DNA from: Rebecca billardiae RCC1528 | Taxonomy: Eukaryota; Haptophyta | Assembly (NCBI GenBank): GCA_965240325.2 | Contig: OZ251222.1 | Span: 1,612,001-1,676,000 of the forward strand | Reading direction: 5' to 3' | DNA length: 64,000 bases | In this document: piece after piece, positions 42,489 to 53,226 of the stretch | How the letters are laid out: each line of letters begins with the position of its first letter | How positions within the stretch are numbered: the stretch's first letter is position 1 | Made by a program: the position numbers and the translations under genes | Notes under the pieces: generated by a model | Seen by the model: only the letters and a program-made list of their open reading frames with translations | Told to the model about the DNA's origin: nothing | Databases searched by the model: none

Positions 42489-45400
42489 TGGGAGTGCGCG
42501 CGCAGCCTCAGCATGTGAGCATGGCACCGCCGGGCCGAACGCAGCTCGGGTCGTGCGTTCGGGTCGCAGTGTCTTTTGGCTCACGACGCGCGGACGTGAT
42601 GAGAGTCCGTCCCCGGACTCCAGACTACTGCGACGGTCCTGCCTGAACAAGTGCCTGCCTGCCTTGCCTGGGGCTGGGCCCAGTGTTGAGTTCCCCAGCG
42701 AATGCTCGGCGGACGAAACACAATCTTGGGCGGAAGAATCGGACGAGGACCGCCATCGTGTCTTGAGCTCTTGGCGGAGCCAGTAGATTCACTGGCTCCG
42801 CGCGCCTCCGCTGTGAAACAAGGCCACGACCTACAGCCCTTCCGCCACCTCCCGCGCTGCCGGGATGGTGTTCGAGCGCGTTGGTCGCTTTCTGCGACGC
42901 ACATTCCAAGGCACGCGCGCGGTCCCAGTCGTACAAAGGCCACCTTTGCACCGCGCGTCCCGTCTCCTGCGCGCATCACGCTTCCACGCCCCCGGACCTC
43001 GCCCCGGCACGTGTGCGCAGCCGACAGCCCAACGCCACCAGCGGACAGAGGACGAGGGCAGCCGCACCCCTTCGAGCTGCCGCCGACAGAACCACGCACA
43101 GAACCACGCACACAACCACGCAAACGCAGGTGCGCCCCTATGCGCGGCCACCCATTGCATGGTGCCGGGTGCATCAAGACGCGCGGTGGCCTCACATAAT
43201 CTCATGCCCTGTTGCAACCCTCCCCGCAGTGCTCCCACACCACCAGCGCTGGAACCAAATACATCGGCGTTGGAACACCTACACACGCACCTTCTGGACG
43301 CCGTTGTGGAGGAGAGGTTGGATGGGAGCGGCGGCGTGCAGATGCCCATGGATGGGCAGGGCGTGCGTGTCGTCGACGAGGATGGCGACGTGGCCAATGA
43401 GCTGTTTGTCGAGGCGGATGCTGGGGGCTTCCGCCGTGTCCACGGGAAAGAGCTCCCACCACTGCCCAATAACGGCTTGTGACAGCAGCCGGGCCCTGCG
43501 CGTTTCCGACGACGACTGTAACAGGGTCCCAAATGAGAACTTTATCTGACATCAACCATGTCATCGTATCATCAACGCCGTCTGTGAATACTGACTTCAC
43601 GGCCTTGGCATCCATGATGCAGTCTCAGTTAAATTCGGGCAGGTTGCACGGCGGACTCAGATGTCATCATCATCGACATGAGGACAGTCGACGATGATTA
43701 CTCTTCGATGGTGCGCATGGTCAGAGCGGCCACAGCTGCGGAGTCTAGTATGACTCTTATCAGCATTGTCAGTACTGCACAACTGTCACTGACAACGGTG
43801 CGGCTGCTGTATTGCAGTTATAATTATAAATGGTATTAGCTATATATATATCATCAAAAAGTAGCATCAGTCATTAGCTGCTACTACTTCAATTTCTATA
43901 CAGTATACTATCGATCTGATGTAGTGACTGTACATAGTGGACTGAGTGATGTGGAGCCGCTGCGGGCGTCGGACAGCACGGCCGGTCTCGGACAGGGGAC
44001 AGCAGTCAGTATGCTACTACTATTAGTGTGATGCCAGTATGAGAGTCGTATCGGGTCTGCGCGGCGCGCGGCGGCTGGAAAGTGACTACGGTCCTCTGTC
44101 CGGTGAGTCTGTGATGACGTCACATCATTGATGATGACAATCGATCTATAATAACAAATGGCAATCAATGCTGCTGCGGGCGTAGCATACGTACTGCTTG
44201 ACGTGAATCTTAGGGATCGGCAGTGCGCGCGGCATGACGTTATTATTATAATTCGCTCTCGGCCGTACTGCTGCGGCCCAGGCCCCAGGCGTGTATCAGC
44301 AGCGTGAAATGCTCGAATGCGCAGATTATTAGACCCGGCCGCCGCTGAGCGGCGTCGTCGCCATCCATCAGTACTGTAGTCGCGGGAGGCCCATTATTGA
44401 CCATCTAGCGCAGTGAGCGCAACATGAGTAGTAACTGTTTCCGGTACGGCCGACGGTCATCAGTCGTCTGTCGGGCCGGTGCGAGTGCCACAGCAACCGC
44501 GGACCTGCGATACTATAACTACGCGGGCACCATATATCTAGCTACTCTGACATAGAAGCCCCGGACTACTGGCTGAATCATCATCATATCACTGCTTCAC
44601 ACTCACGCGCTGGTACTGAGCGCCTCAGCGAGTCGAGAGTACGAGCCGCGCGTTGAGACAGCAGCATGATGACGCGTTTCTTCCGCCGCCTTCCCTTCCG
44701 CTTCAGACGTGATGCCCGGCGCCACACCGGCCCTCGCCTCCATCGCAGCCCAGAAGACGGAGGTCTAGACCCAGGCCCAGCGGTGAGCAGCTTGCCCGGC
44801 CCGCTCCTGTCGCTGCGGCAGCAATGCGCTGGCGCAGAGGGACAGCGCATCGAGACCAGCACACCGCCCGGATCAAGCAGCTGATCGTGGTGACCCAGGC
44901 GCCTGGGGCAGCGCCACACGCCTGGGCGCCCCAGCCCGAGCCGGCCTCACACGGGCAGGCGGACAGCTTCTGCAAAGGCCCAACCTCCAGCGCGCGACAC
45001 CGTGGAGCAATTGCCTCGCGACATTGACGCAGCTGCAAGGAGCACGGCAAGGCGCAAGGAAGCGACCGGGCCACGAACGCCCCAGCGCACATGGCATACA
45101 GCGCCACCGTACACGGGCAACCCAGCTGCGAAGCGGCCCAGCCCCTCACTGGCGGCCCGTCAGGTGTAGCATCTGCAACCCGAATGCGCGATGATTGAGT
45201 GCAGCGCAGGCTGGCGTGCGTGCGCGGTGCGGGAGCCTGTGACTGATGGCACGCACCTGCACTCAGCCCGCGCCTGCACGGCGAGCACCCTCCGCTTTAG
45301 GCGGTGCGCAAGTCTTGCGCGCGCGCCGGCCGCGCCGGCCGCGCTGCCGGCGGATGGCACTCCCTCGGACTCGAGGAGCGAACCAGCGCACGCGCCGCGG

Positions 45401-45611
45401 TGACGCCGCGCAGCAGCGCGCAATATCTCCGCGGGGCTGTCGTCGGGGGCGCACCGATTCGCGCGGAGCGCTCGTATCCAAAGGAAGGCGCTGCGTGCAG
45501 TAGCGCTCGACGCAAGTCCTGAGTTCTTGTGCAGGAGCAGCGGCGCCGGCGCGCCGCCATCGTCAGTGGCAGAGACGCATCGCGACTCTCACGGCTCAGG
45601 TGCCGGCAGCC
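42489..45611. other. 3.1-kb region, mostly non-coding
   Basis: Between the acyltransferase and SLC35-type genes. The only gene candidate with protein-like sequence is on the minus strand at about 43288-43615. Short direct repeats (agaaccacgca-like, three copies) lie at 43086-43125. 43800-43930 is AT-rich with a tatatatatat run near 43843. From 44000 to 44600 the sequence is of moderate GC and no frame is credible. Plus-strand frames at 42865 and 44666 are open but of unusual composition. Confidence 0.4.
43288..43615 (-). pseudogene. Possible fragmented small gene, function unknown
   Basis: From the ATG at 43615 the minus strand reads MDAKAVKSVFTDGVDDTMTW, then SDKVLIWDPVTVVVGNAQ, which looks like a real protein start. 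After about 43500 the protein-like reading continues in another frame (LLSQAVIGQWWELFPVD, then QLIGHVAILVDDTHALP), ending at a GTGCGTGTG donor-like site near 43288. The one-base shift occurs around gcgcagggcccgg, with no room for a normal intron. This could be a broken gene, a sequencing error, or chance. The overall pattern faintly recalls small NTF2-like domains, but this is not a firm match. Confidence 0.25.
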
Positions 45612-46931
45612 ATGGGCCCCAGCGCGGGCGTGAGGTGGCTCCACGAGCGCGTGGTCACCGCGCTCGCGCGGGACTCGATGGCCTTCGCGTGCTGCGTGTG
45701 TGGCGTGTACACCTTCTTCATTCTCTTCGGCATCGCGCAGGAGCGCGTCAACACCCGCGAGTACGGCGGGGACGGCGAGCGTGCGAGTGGCGAGCGGATG
45801 ACGCACACGCTCGTGCTCATCTTCCTGCAGTGCCTGACGAACGTCTGCTTCGCTGCGGGCGCGCTCCGAGTGGCGGGGGGTGCCGCGTTGCGCCCGCACG
45901 TCGAGCCGCTCTCGCTCGCGAAGATGGCGGGCACGTACATCGGCGCGATGTTCTGTTCGAACGCGGCGCTGCGCTTCATCTCGTATCCAACGCAGGTCCT
46001 CGTCAAGTCGTGCAAGATGGTGCCGGTGATGATCGCCAACCTGCTGATGGGCACGCGCACGTACTCGCTCGCGACCAAGCTGCGCGTCGCGCTCCTCACC
46101 GTCGGGATCTGCGCCTTCCTCGTCGGCCGCTCGAGGGAGCACGCGCCCGAGCCGGGCGACGTGCCGGAGCCCGCCGGGCACGCGGCGCACGCCAACGGCG
46201 GCGCGGGGAGCGACGAGGGGCACATGCAGGCGACGGGGCTCGCGCTCGCGCTGGCGTCGCTCGTGTGCGACGGGTACACGGGCGGCGCGCAGGATCGGCT
46301 CGTGCGCGCCGTCCGGCCCACCGCGCACCAGCTGATGATGTGGATGAACGTGTGGGCGAGCGGGCTGCTGGCCGTTCTGCTGCTGCTGAGCGGGCAGGGC
46401 GTCGCCGGCGCGCGCTTCGTCGCGCGCCACCCCGAGGTGCTGCAGGACCTCGGGCTGTTCTGCCTGTCGTCGGCGCTCGGGCAGAACTTCATCTTCTTCT
46501 CCATCGCGCGCTTCGGCGCGCTGCCCACTACCGTGATCACCACGACGCGCAAGTTCTTCACCATCCTCGCGTCCGTGCTCTGGTTTGGGCACCCGCTGTC
46601 CGGCGTGCAGTGGTGCGCGATTGCGATCGTCTTCGCCGCGCTGGGCGGCGAGCTGAGCGGGAAGGCGAGCATCATGGGCGGCAAAGCCGCGGTGAGCGTC
46701 GCCCGCCGCGACAGTGACGCCGTATGCGTGCCCATCTCGCAGGGCGGCGCTGCCGCGGGCGACGGCTCGCAGCGAGGCGAGCACAGGCGAACGCTCACGC
46801 TCTCCGCCTCAGCCATGTACGGTGGCGCGGGGCACGGCTTCCTGCCCGCCGTGGCGAAGGGCATCGGCAGCCGGTCCGGCGCCGCGCTCGCGGTCTTGGG
46901 TGGCGCGAAGTCGGCCGAACATGAGGTGTAG
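45612..46931 (+). CDS. SLC35B-type nucleotide-sugar/nucleotide transporter (UAA family)
   Basis: Multi-pass membrane transporter that exchanges nucleotide sugars (or ADP/ATP, or PAPS) across ER or Golgi membranes. Single exon, 439 residues from the ATG at 45612. About ten membrane segments can be seen. Diagnostic motifs are SNAALRFISYPTQVLVKSCK followed by MVPVMIANLLMG, and GQNFIFFSIARFGALPTTV followed by ITTTRKFFTILASVLWFGHP. The KSCK form of the first motif is closer to SLC35B1/HUT1 (UDP-galactose transporter homologue, ER ADP/ATP exchanger) than to the PAPS carriers SLC35B2/B3, which typically have KASK, but this is not decisive. A hydrophilic C-terminal tail of about 75 residues lacks an obvious KKxx ER-retrieval signal. 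PAPS transport would fit the sulfotransferase in the window, but that is speculation. Confidence 0.92.
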   Translation: MGPSAGVRWLHERVVTALARDSMAFACCVCGVYTFFILFGIAQERVNTREYGGDGERASGERMTHTLVLIFLQCLTNVCFAAGALRVAGGAALRPHVEPLSLAKMAGTYIGAMFCSNAALRFISYPTQVLVKSCKMVPVMIANLLMGTRTYSLATKLRVALLTVGICAFLVGRSREHAPEPGDVPEPAGHAAHANGGAGSDEGHMQATGLALALASLVCDGYTGGAQDRLVRAVRPTAHQLMMWMNVWASGLLAVLLLLSGQGVAGARFVARHPEVLQDLGLFCLSSALGQNFIFFSIARFGALPTTVITTTRKFFTILASVLWFGHPLSGVQWCAIAIVFAALGGELSGKASIMGGKAAVSVARRDSDAVCVPISQGGAAAGDGSQRGEHRRTLTLSASAMYGGAGHGFLPAVAKGIGSRSGAALAVLGGAKSAEHEV

Positions 46932-47398
46932 CAGCGTCGCTGGCTGGCAGAGCCAGAGGCCCGCGGCCCAGCTGCTGGCGAGCTGGACCCAGCGGGGCGG
47001 CCTGAGAGGTTGCACCAAGCTTCAATCGCCGCAAGGCCAAGCGTCATGCTGCGAGCGCAGTGCACCGCGGCGAGTGATTGCGTGATGCTCAGCGCCCCAC
47101 GCCAGCGTTGGGGCTGAGCAGAGTCTGTTCCATCAGTGATCAGACTCCGCAGTCCTCGGCGCAGTTTTCGCCGGCCGGGGCGAGCGCGGAAATTCGAATA
47201 AAGCGCCGCACGGGCGGGTGTGGACTTTGGAGCAGCAGATTCAAAAAGCGCGCCGGCTGGCGCGGAGGCACCCGCGTCCGCGCACCGCCCATCTCGACGA
47301 CGGCGAGCAAGGGCGCGGCGGGCCGAGCGTCAGCTGACGAGACAGGCCGTGCCCGGGTCCTGGTGGGCGCATCACGCCTGAGCGTTGTGTGTGCACCC
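46932..47398. other. Intergenic; nothing recognised
   Basis: Between the transporter and the next plus-strand gene. The downstream reading frame is open through most of it but has no ATG before 47399. Confidence 0.45.
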
Positions 47399-48205
47399 AT
47401 GCTTGCCCGTTCAACACGGCTGTCGACGCGCCGTGCGCGCGAGCAGCGCACCGCATACTTCGAGCAGCTACTCGATCTGAAGGAGGAGCAGCTCGCGCTG
47501 CGCACGTCGACACTGCTCGTCGCGACAGGCGGGCCGACGGGGAGTGACGCGCGCACCCGTCGCGCGCGTCGAGTGGACCTCGAGCTCGCGACGCGGGATC
47601 AGGGCAGCGGAGGGCCTGCCCGGGAGTTGGAGCGGCTCCGGCGCTCGCAGCGCGTTCATCTCCTCCTGATCGAAGCCTACGCCACCGCGCTGATGGACGC
47701 GGCGCAGATGACTCGCAAGCAGGCGGACGAGGCAGCGCGCGCTGCAGCGGCGAGCATCGACAAGGCGAAGGCCGCCTCGCTCCTCGGCGTGCACAGCGGC
47801 AGCCCTGTACTGCGTCGCGCGCGCAGCGCTGGAACCCAACGGCGCGCAGGCACTGGGCGTGCCGCCGTTGGCACAGACGTGCGCGAAGAGGCGGACCTTC
47901 GCGCCCGGCTGGATGCGACCGTAACGCGGCATGACAATGTTCTCGACGCGTACAAGGGTGCGCTCACAGACCAGCACGACTGGGCGCAGAGAGCGATCGA
48001 GCGCGAGGTCGACCTCAGGGACGCGGGCCTGGACGGCAGGCACCTGCGCACTGAGCTGCAGCGCGTTCGTGCTGATCTCGACGAGAGTGAGCAGGAGAAC
48101 GAGCTCCTCCGGCGCGAGGTGAGCGCGCTGCAGGATAAGCTCATGGCGCTGCTCACGACGCGCACAGCGCAGGCGTCATCCTCCAATCTCGTCTCTGCGG
48201 ACTGA
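47399..48205 (+). CDS. Coiled-coil protein of unknown function
   Basis: Single-exon frame of 268 residues from the first in-frame ATG at 47399. Residues 10-35 (AREQRTAYFEQLLDLKEEQL) and 175-255 (LRARLDATVTRHDNVLDAYK; ELQRVRADLDESEQENELLR) have clear heptad periodicity; the middle is helical (LMDAAQMTRKQADEAARAAA). No catalytic motif was recognised. The frame is open upstream, but only from non-ATG codons, so this start is preferred. Composition is normal for coding sequence here, and the protein is not Ala- or Arg-skewed like antisense frames, which supports it as a real gene. Confidence 0.62.
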   Translation: MLARSTRLSTRRAREQRTAYFEQLLDLKEEQLALRTSTLLVATGGPTGSDARTRRARRVDLELATRDQGSGGPARELERLRRSQRVHLLLIEAYATALMDAAQMTRKQADEAARAAAASIDKAKAASLLGVHSGSPVLRRARSAGTQRRAGTGRAAVGTDVREEADLRARLDATVTRHDNVLDAYKGALTDQHDWAQRAIEREVDLRDAGLDGRHLRTELQRVRADLDESEQENELLRREVSALQDKLMALLTTRTAQASSSNLVSAD

Positions 48206-50667
48206 CGATTCGGACATAATGTTTCCGATCAGCCTCGGCATTATACTACTCGCTCCCATCTTGATGGTTACATTCCCGACTTACCCGTTGATGGATATCA
48301 GAGCCTTTCACACGGTCCTAGACCTTGTCGGATTCCTCCCTTTTGCCAGGTCTCTTCAGTTCCGTGTCGCTTCATCACAGGCATCTGATCGGACTGATGC
48401 TGTCGATCGAACTCCAGACCCTCGTTAGGGGGGCCAAACCGCCCATTTAAAAATGAAAAGCAAAGTCGCGTCGCATTTTCGCTCCGCCCTCGGCCTTTTA
48501 GGGTGGCGCGGAGCCTTTTTCTCGGACCCCGCTCGAAAATCGAGCTCCGACGCCGTCGGACGCTCAGAGCTCGGTTCCGCTCCAGCGCGAGCGGCCGGAG
48601 GCAGTGGACCGCCGCGCGCTCGCGACCTTTGAGACGCCGAGATGGTCTCGGGTGCGCGCGCGCGTGACGCTGGTGTGCGCTACTGACCCGTGCCTTTGCG
48701 CCACCAGCGGCTCACCACCCGCTTCTTGGCCATCTCGCGCCGTGCGCGGCGCGCGTCGGCCGGCTTGAATTGGCGCGCTGCGTGCGCCCGTCACGCTACC
48801 GCACGGTGTGGCTCATGATCAACTCGCACAGTTGAGATCGATGCTCGCACCAAGTGCCCATGTATGTATGTGGATGCCCAGCTCGCCTAACCTGCCCTGC
48901 TGCGCCGGAATCGCCGTCAGCAGACCGGCGCGAGCTCGCGCGCAACACCTCCGCGGAGCTCGCAACTGTCATGTTCCGCTTGTAGGGCCCGTGTTTGCAC
49001 CTGCCGTGGCACTTGCGATGGTCAGTACGTTGGGTATGGGTCACGTGTGCCCTCTGATGGCGTCTGGGCGCCTCCCATTCGCCTCTCAGGACGTCGCGGG
49101 GCGTGCTCGCAGGCAGCGGTTGGCTCATTCGACAGGTCCGACGTGCACTCGACCGTGCCTGCAAGCGCGCCCCTGTGACGCTCATGCCTGCAGAAGCAGA
49201 TGCAGATGGGCCCTCATGCACCCTGGTGCGCCCAAGACCGGCGGGAGCGTCAGAGACCGTCTCAATCTTGACACCTTGCACACGCCGGCGCTTGCCGGTG
49301 GGCTCCGCGCAGCCAGCCAGGAGCGCCGAACAGCGCCGGATCAGCCTCTGTAGGCCGAATATCCGCCCCTAAGCCCAGAAATAGCGCGGAACAGGGTAGT
49401 GCGTACCTATATGGACCAATCCCATCCAGCCTGGTTTGGTGCAGACACGCCAGCCACCGCCTGGAGCAGACGTTTGCTGCCGAATCGCATGCTCGGCACT
49501 GTGCCGCACTGCGACGACGACAGATTTGACCTGCCTCGTAGGTCTCGGCCAGGGAGCGGTGACGGTTGGCTCGAGTCACTTTAAACCTTGACTATGACCG
49601 AGAGCACTCCCGGGCTAAGGACGTGGGGCCGGTGCTTTGGGTCTACTATGTCTGCAATACGCCGTACGCGTGGCCGTATACACAGTCTGAAAACGTATCT
49701 CGCAGCTCGAGATCAGACGAGGCTGTATTCATCAGCATGGCGCCTATATACACAGTTGGTATGTAACGATCGGTGGCTTCTAGGAAACTACATATTTGAC
49801 AGCCTGCCAGTACACAGCCTATATCGCATGTTGGGACCTGCTGCTGCTGGGGACTCAGAACGATCTCGCTGAGATGCTCTATCAAAGTGAGGTCGACATG
49901 GTCTATATGTCACATATAGGACGACCGTTACATACCGTTTCCAATAAGTTCAGGCTCATTCTAATAAGTAAATATGCTAGCCGTTACGCCCTATATTCAG
50001 GGTATGTGCACCTGATTTTTTTACATGGCCGGCCCAGACCCCTCCAGAGGGCAAATGATCCAGCCCGAAATCAGCTCTAAACACTCGCTAGGACCCGCGC
50101 TCGTGGCCGTCAGTAACGCTACAGTGCCACTTTGGCCCCCCTACCCTCGTCCGCCCCGGCCGACTGAGCATCAGTCGTCACGGGCACGGCGCCTCGGGCC
50201 TCACGCCCACGGCCCCGTGGCCGTGGCCCGTCGCTTCGCAGGCCTTCGCAGTTCGCTCTCTTCAGTCTTCACCCTTATTTGACAATATATATATATATCC
50301 TGCGAGCGGCTGCTTAGACATAATAGAACGAATTACGGATCGCGCGGGGCGGCGGGCCCCTCGGGCTCGGCGGCGGTAAGCGTCTGCGGACTCTGTATAT
50401 CTTGGATGATGAGTACGCGCCATCGACATATCGTGACAAACGATGTCAGAGTGGCCCGCTCATCCCGCGGTCGTCGAGCCGCTGGTAGCCTCTGCTGTCT
50501 GCAAACGCTCGTCGTTCAGATGGCGTGAACAGATGCCAGGGTCGCGCCAGCAACTCCTGTCTGTCATCGTCACTGTGGCAAGTGGCGGGGCGAAGCACCT
50601 GCTGCTGGCCGGCACCTGGTGTGCTGCATTGGGCCCAGGTAGCTAGCTTCGCCCCCGCCGCCCGGGC
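48206..50667. other. 2.5-kb region, mostly non-coding, with one hydrophobic small ORF
   Basis: Between the coiled-coil gene and the channel gene's 3' end. GC is unusually low from 49600 to 50030 and at 50280-50300 (tatatatatatat). Around 48480-48560 there are two small hairpins (ctccgccctcggc.../...gcgcggag; ctcgaaaatcgag). A 69-codon ORF at 48219 is listed separately. Nothing else could be supported. Confidence 0.45.
48219..48428 (+). CDS. Small hydrophobic ORF, doubtful
   Basis: A 69-codon frame starting MFPISLGIILLAPILMVTFP encodes one long hydrophobic segment and a polar tail. Codon use is far more AT-rich than in neighbouring genes. It begins 13 bp after the stop of the preceding gene, in its 3' untranslated region, so it may be chance. 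No family recognised. Confidence 0.18.
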   Translation: MFPISLGIILLAPILMVTFPTYPLMDIRAFHTVLDLVGFLPFARSLQFRVASSQASDRTDAVDRTPDPR

Positions 50668-52807
50668 TTACCTCTTGTCCTTGTCTTTGACCGTTGCGCC
50701 GCGCATGACCGCGTCGTGCTCGTCGTCAATCGACGAGACCGCGGTGGTCTTCCGAGAGCCCACACCCGACGCCGAGTCTCCCACCGGCGCCTTGCGCGGC
50801 GGCGGCAGCATGGCGGTCTGCGTCGTGCTCACGCGGCTCGGCTCGAGGCCGTGGACTGAGTTCTCGTGCACAATCGTCGGGTCGAGGCCCTTCTGCATGA
50901 TGTTGAGCAGGATCGAGCGCGACTTGTTCTGCTCGGTGACGTTCCACCCCTCGGCCATCTCCTTGGGCACGTGCTCGCGCAGGCCCGGGTGGTGCCACAG
51001 CATGAGCGCCACGCTGATCACATCGTCCTTGGACATGCTCTGCAGCGCCTTGCGCGTGCACGTCTGCGCGGTCGGCGGTCGGCAGCGGGCAGGGAGCGAA
51101 GCGCGCGGCGTGAGGGGCGGCATGCGCGCGCGGCCGCGGCGCGCGCTCGCGGGGCCGGCCGCGCTCGAGCCGCGCGCACCTGCAGTACCAGGTCGATCAG
51201 GTCGTCCTTCTCCAGCTTCTTCTTCGCGACCGGGCCGGGGCTCTCCGGGATGCTCATGCCGCTCACGGTCGACTGCTTGCGCACCGAGTTCCGGCCGGAG
51301 TTGGAGAAGTTGGCCGTGGCGGCGGCGGCGGCGGCGCGGGCGGCGGCCTTCTTGGCGCGCTTCTCCTTCGCCTTCGCCTCCTGCGCGTCCGCGGTCGCCC
51401 CGAGGTACTTCTCGAGCAGGATCGCGACGACAACGTTGGTCATGACAATGCCTGCGAGCCACCGAGCGCAGGGCGATTGCGCGCGCGCGAGCGTGGTCAG
51501 CGCGGTGTCGCGCGACCCGACTTGCGCGCGAGGGCGAGCGTCGTGCGACGCGGCGGCGCGGCCGCGCGCATTCGCACCCGCGACGAAGGTGAATGAGATG
51601 AAGAAGGGTGCCGCGCTCAGCTGCCCGGCGTCGTACAGCAGCGGCCGCGCGATGCCCGACGCCCAAGAGTCCATCGTCATCACCTGCCTGCGCGGGCACG
51701 CGGCGCGCGGGGGCGCGGCGTCAGCGCGCGGCCGGCCGGTGGGGCGGCCTGCGCGACGGCCTCCCGCCCCGGTGCCCGCGCAGCGAGTCGATCGGATGCG
51801 CCGGCGCTCGCGCGGCACGCCGCCCGCGCCGCGCACCACATGGTGAACATCGCCTTTGCAAAGTTGCCAAACTCCTCGTCCGCGTACGGCGCGTAGAACT
51901 CGACGCCAATAATCGACCAGATGCCTGCGCGGCGGCAGCGGCCACGGCGGGCGCGCGGCGGACGCGGCGCGCGCGGGCGTGAGGGAGGGCGGGGCCGGGA
52001 TCGGCGTCCGACCGCGCGGCCGCCCCGACACCGCCACGCGGCCGCCGCCCGGCTCCCCAGACCGACCCGGTCGCGCGCGCGCGCGCTCAGCGCTCGCGCT
52101 CGCGCGCACCCATCAGGATGCCGAGAATCATGAACGCGTTCGCGACGCCGGGCATGCTCGCGCCCACGCCCTCGATGATGAGCTTGAGCGACTCGACGCG
52201 CCTGAAAAGGCGGAAGACGCGGAACGCGCGGAACAGCCGGAGCACGCTGATCCCCGGGATGTTGTCCAGCGTCAGCGAGAGCACGGTGATCGTCACGATG
52301 AGGAAGTCAAACACATTCCAGCCGCTGCGGAAGGGCAAAGCCGGGAAGCGAGCGCACGCAGCGGCGTGATGAGGCCGGCGAGCGAGCTGGGGCGCGGCGC
52401 GAGGCGCGCGTGCGCACGACGCACGATTTCCAGAAGAAGCGGAACCACAAGCCGTACATGTTCCACACCAGCTCCACCCCGAACACCGCCGCGAAGAAGA
52501 GCTCGAACGCGTAAAACACATCCCACGCGCTCGAGCCCGGCTGTGCGTTGAGCTGCTTATCCGCAGCCGAGATCAGGAAGTTGGCAAAGATCAGTACCGC
52601 CACGCTGATCTGCACGAGGTTCGTGTTGTACGCGGTGCGCACCCTCGACTGCAGTGGCAGCGTGTCCGCGATGTGCTCAGGTTCAGTCTGGTCGCTGCTC
52701 GATATCTCCGAGACGACCCCATCGCCCACGGACTGGTGCTGCTGCTGCTCTTTGGACTTAGCTTTGGACGCTTGCGCAGAGTGCGCCGCGGCCGCGGCAG
52801 GCGGCAT
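50668..52807 (-). CDS. Single-domain voltage-gated cation channel (EukCat-like)
   Basis: Six-transmembrane voltage-gated Na+/Ca2+-type channel subunit expected to work as a homotetramer, like bacterial NaChBac and the EukCat channels of diatoms and haptophytes. Six exons, 52807-52425, 52324-52110, 51924-51837, 51687-51578, 51451-51180 and 51063-50668, join cleanly at phases 2, 1, 2, 1 and 0 to give 487 residues. S1 is VQISVAVLIFANFLIS; S2 has FELFFAAVFGVELVWNMYG; S3 has WNVFDFLIVTITVLSLTLDN; S4 is LRLFRAFRVFRLFRRVESLK with arginine every third position. S5 includes ILMGIWSIIGVEFY; the pore reads FTMWQVMTMDSWASG; S6 is GIVMTNVVVAILLEKYLG. The cytoplasmic C-terminus is Lys/Ala-rich and then helical. 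The start ATG at 52807 leaves a disordered N-terminus of about 50 residues. Confidence 0.93.
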
Positions 52808-53226
52808 GGCCGGCCCACCGCCGACGCTCCCGGCGCTTGATCACACGCACTCGCGCCCAGACACCGCTCGTCTGGGGCCCTCGTCTGGGGTAGCTACCCA
52901 GCAACGATGACGGATCGGCATCAAGATGCCCGTTGATCCTCCAACCGCAGATGACAATACATACAGATTCAGCTCCGTCAGACTGTCAATTTGATACGAC
53001 TGCTTACCCGCTGCTGCTAGCAAGTCTGATCGGACCTACCCGCATCAGTACGGCACACGATGGCGATGCGCCAGTTTATAACGGGCTCCGGGTGATCAGG
53101 CTGGCGGCCGAAGCCTCCAGCCCTACCCTGGCCAGCCCCCAACCAACCACCACCCTCACCCGCCTGATCACCCGGAGCCCGTTATAAAGGGGAATTTAAA
53201 AAAACTCCTCGTCGTTTTTCCTCAAA
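52808..53226. other. Divergent intergenic region between channel and protease genes
   Basis: About 420 bp between the two ATGs, containing the inverted repeat at 53075-53188. The rest shows no open frame. Confidence 0.5.
53075..53188. promoter_or_regulatory. Perfect 26-bp inverted repeat with TATAAA at each outer end
   Basis: 53075-53100 and 53163-53188 are exact reverse complements (26 bp, core cgggctccgggtgatcagg), 62 bp apart. The right arm ends in TATAAA at 53183-53188, 38 bp before the protease ATG. The left arm presents the same TATAAA on the minus strand at 53080-53075, facing the channel gene. The arrangement suggests a mirrored core promoter, or a small terminal-inverted-repeat element that supplied it. 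Promoter function is inferred from position. Confidence 0.6.

Noticed and set aside
42865-43482. 205-codon plus-strand ORF
   Set aside because: Biased composition with His/Asn repeats from a short tandem repeat; no domain, and the opposite strand reads more like protein in its second half.
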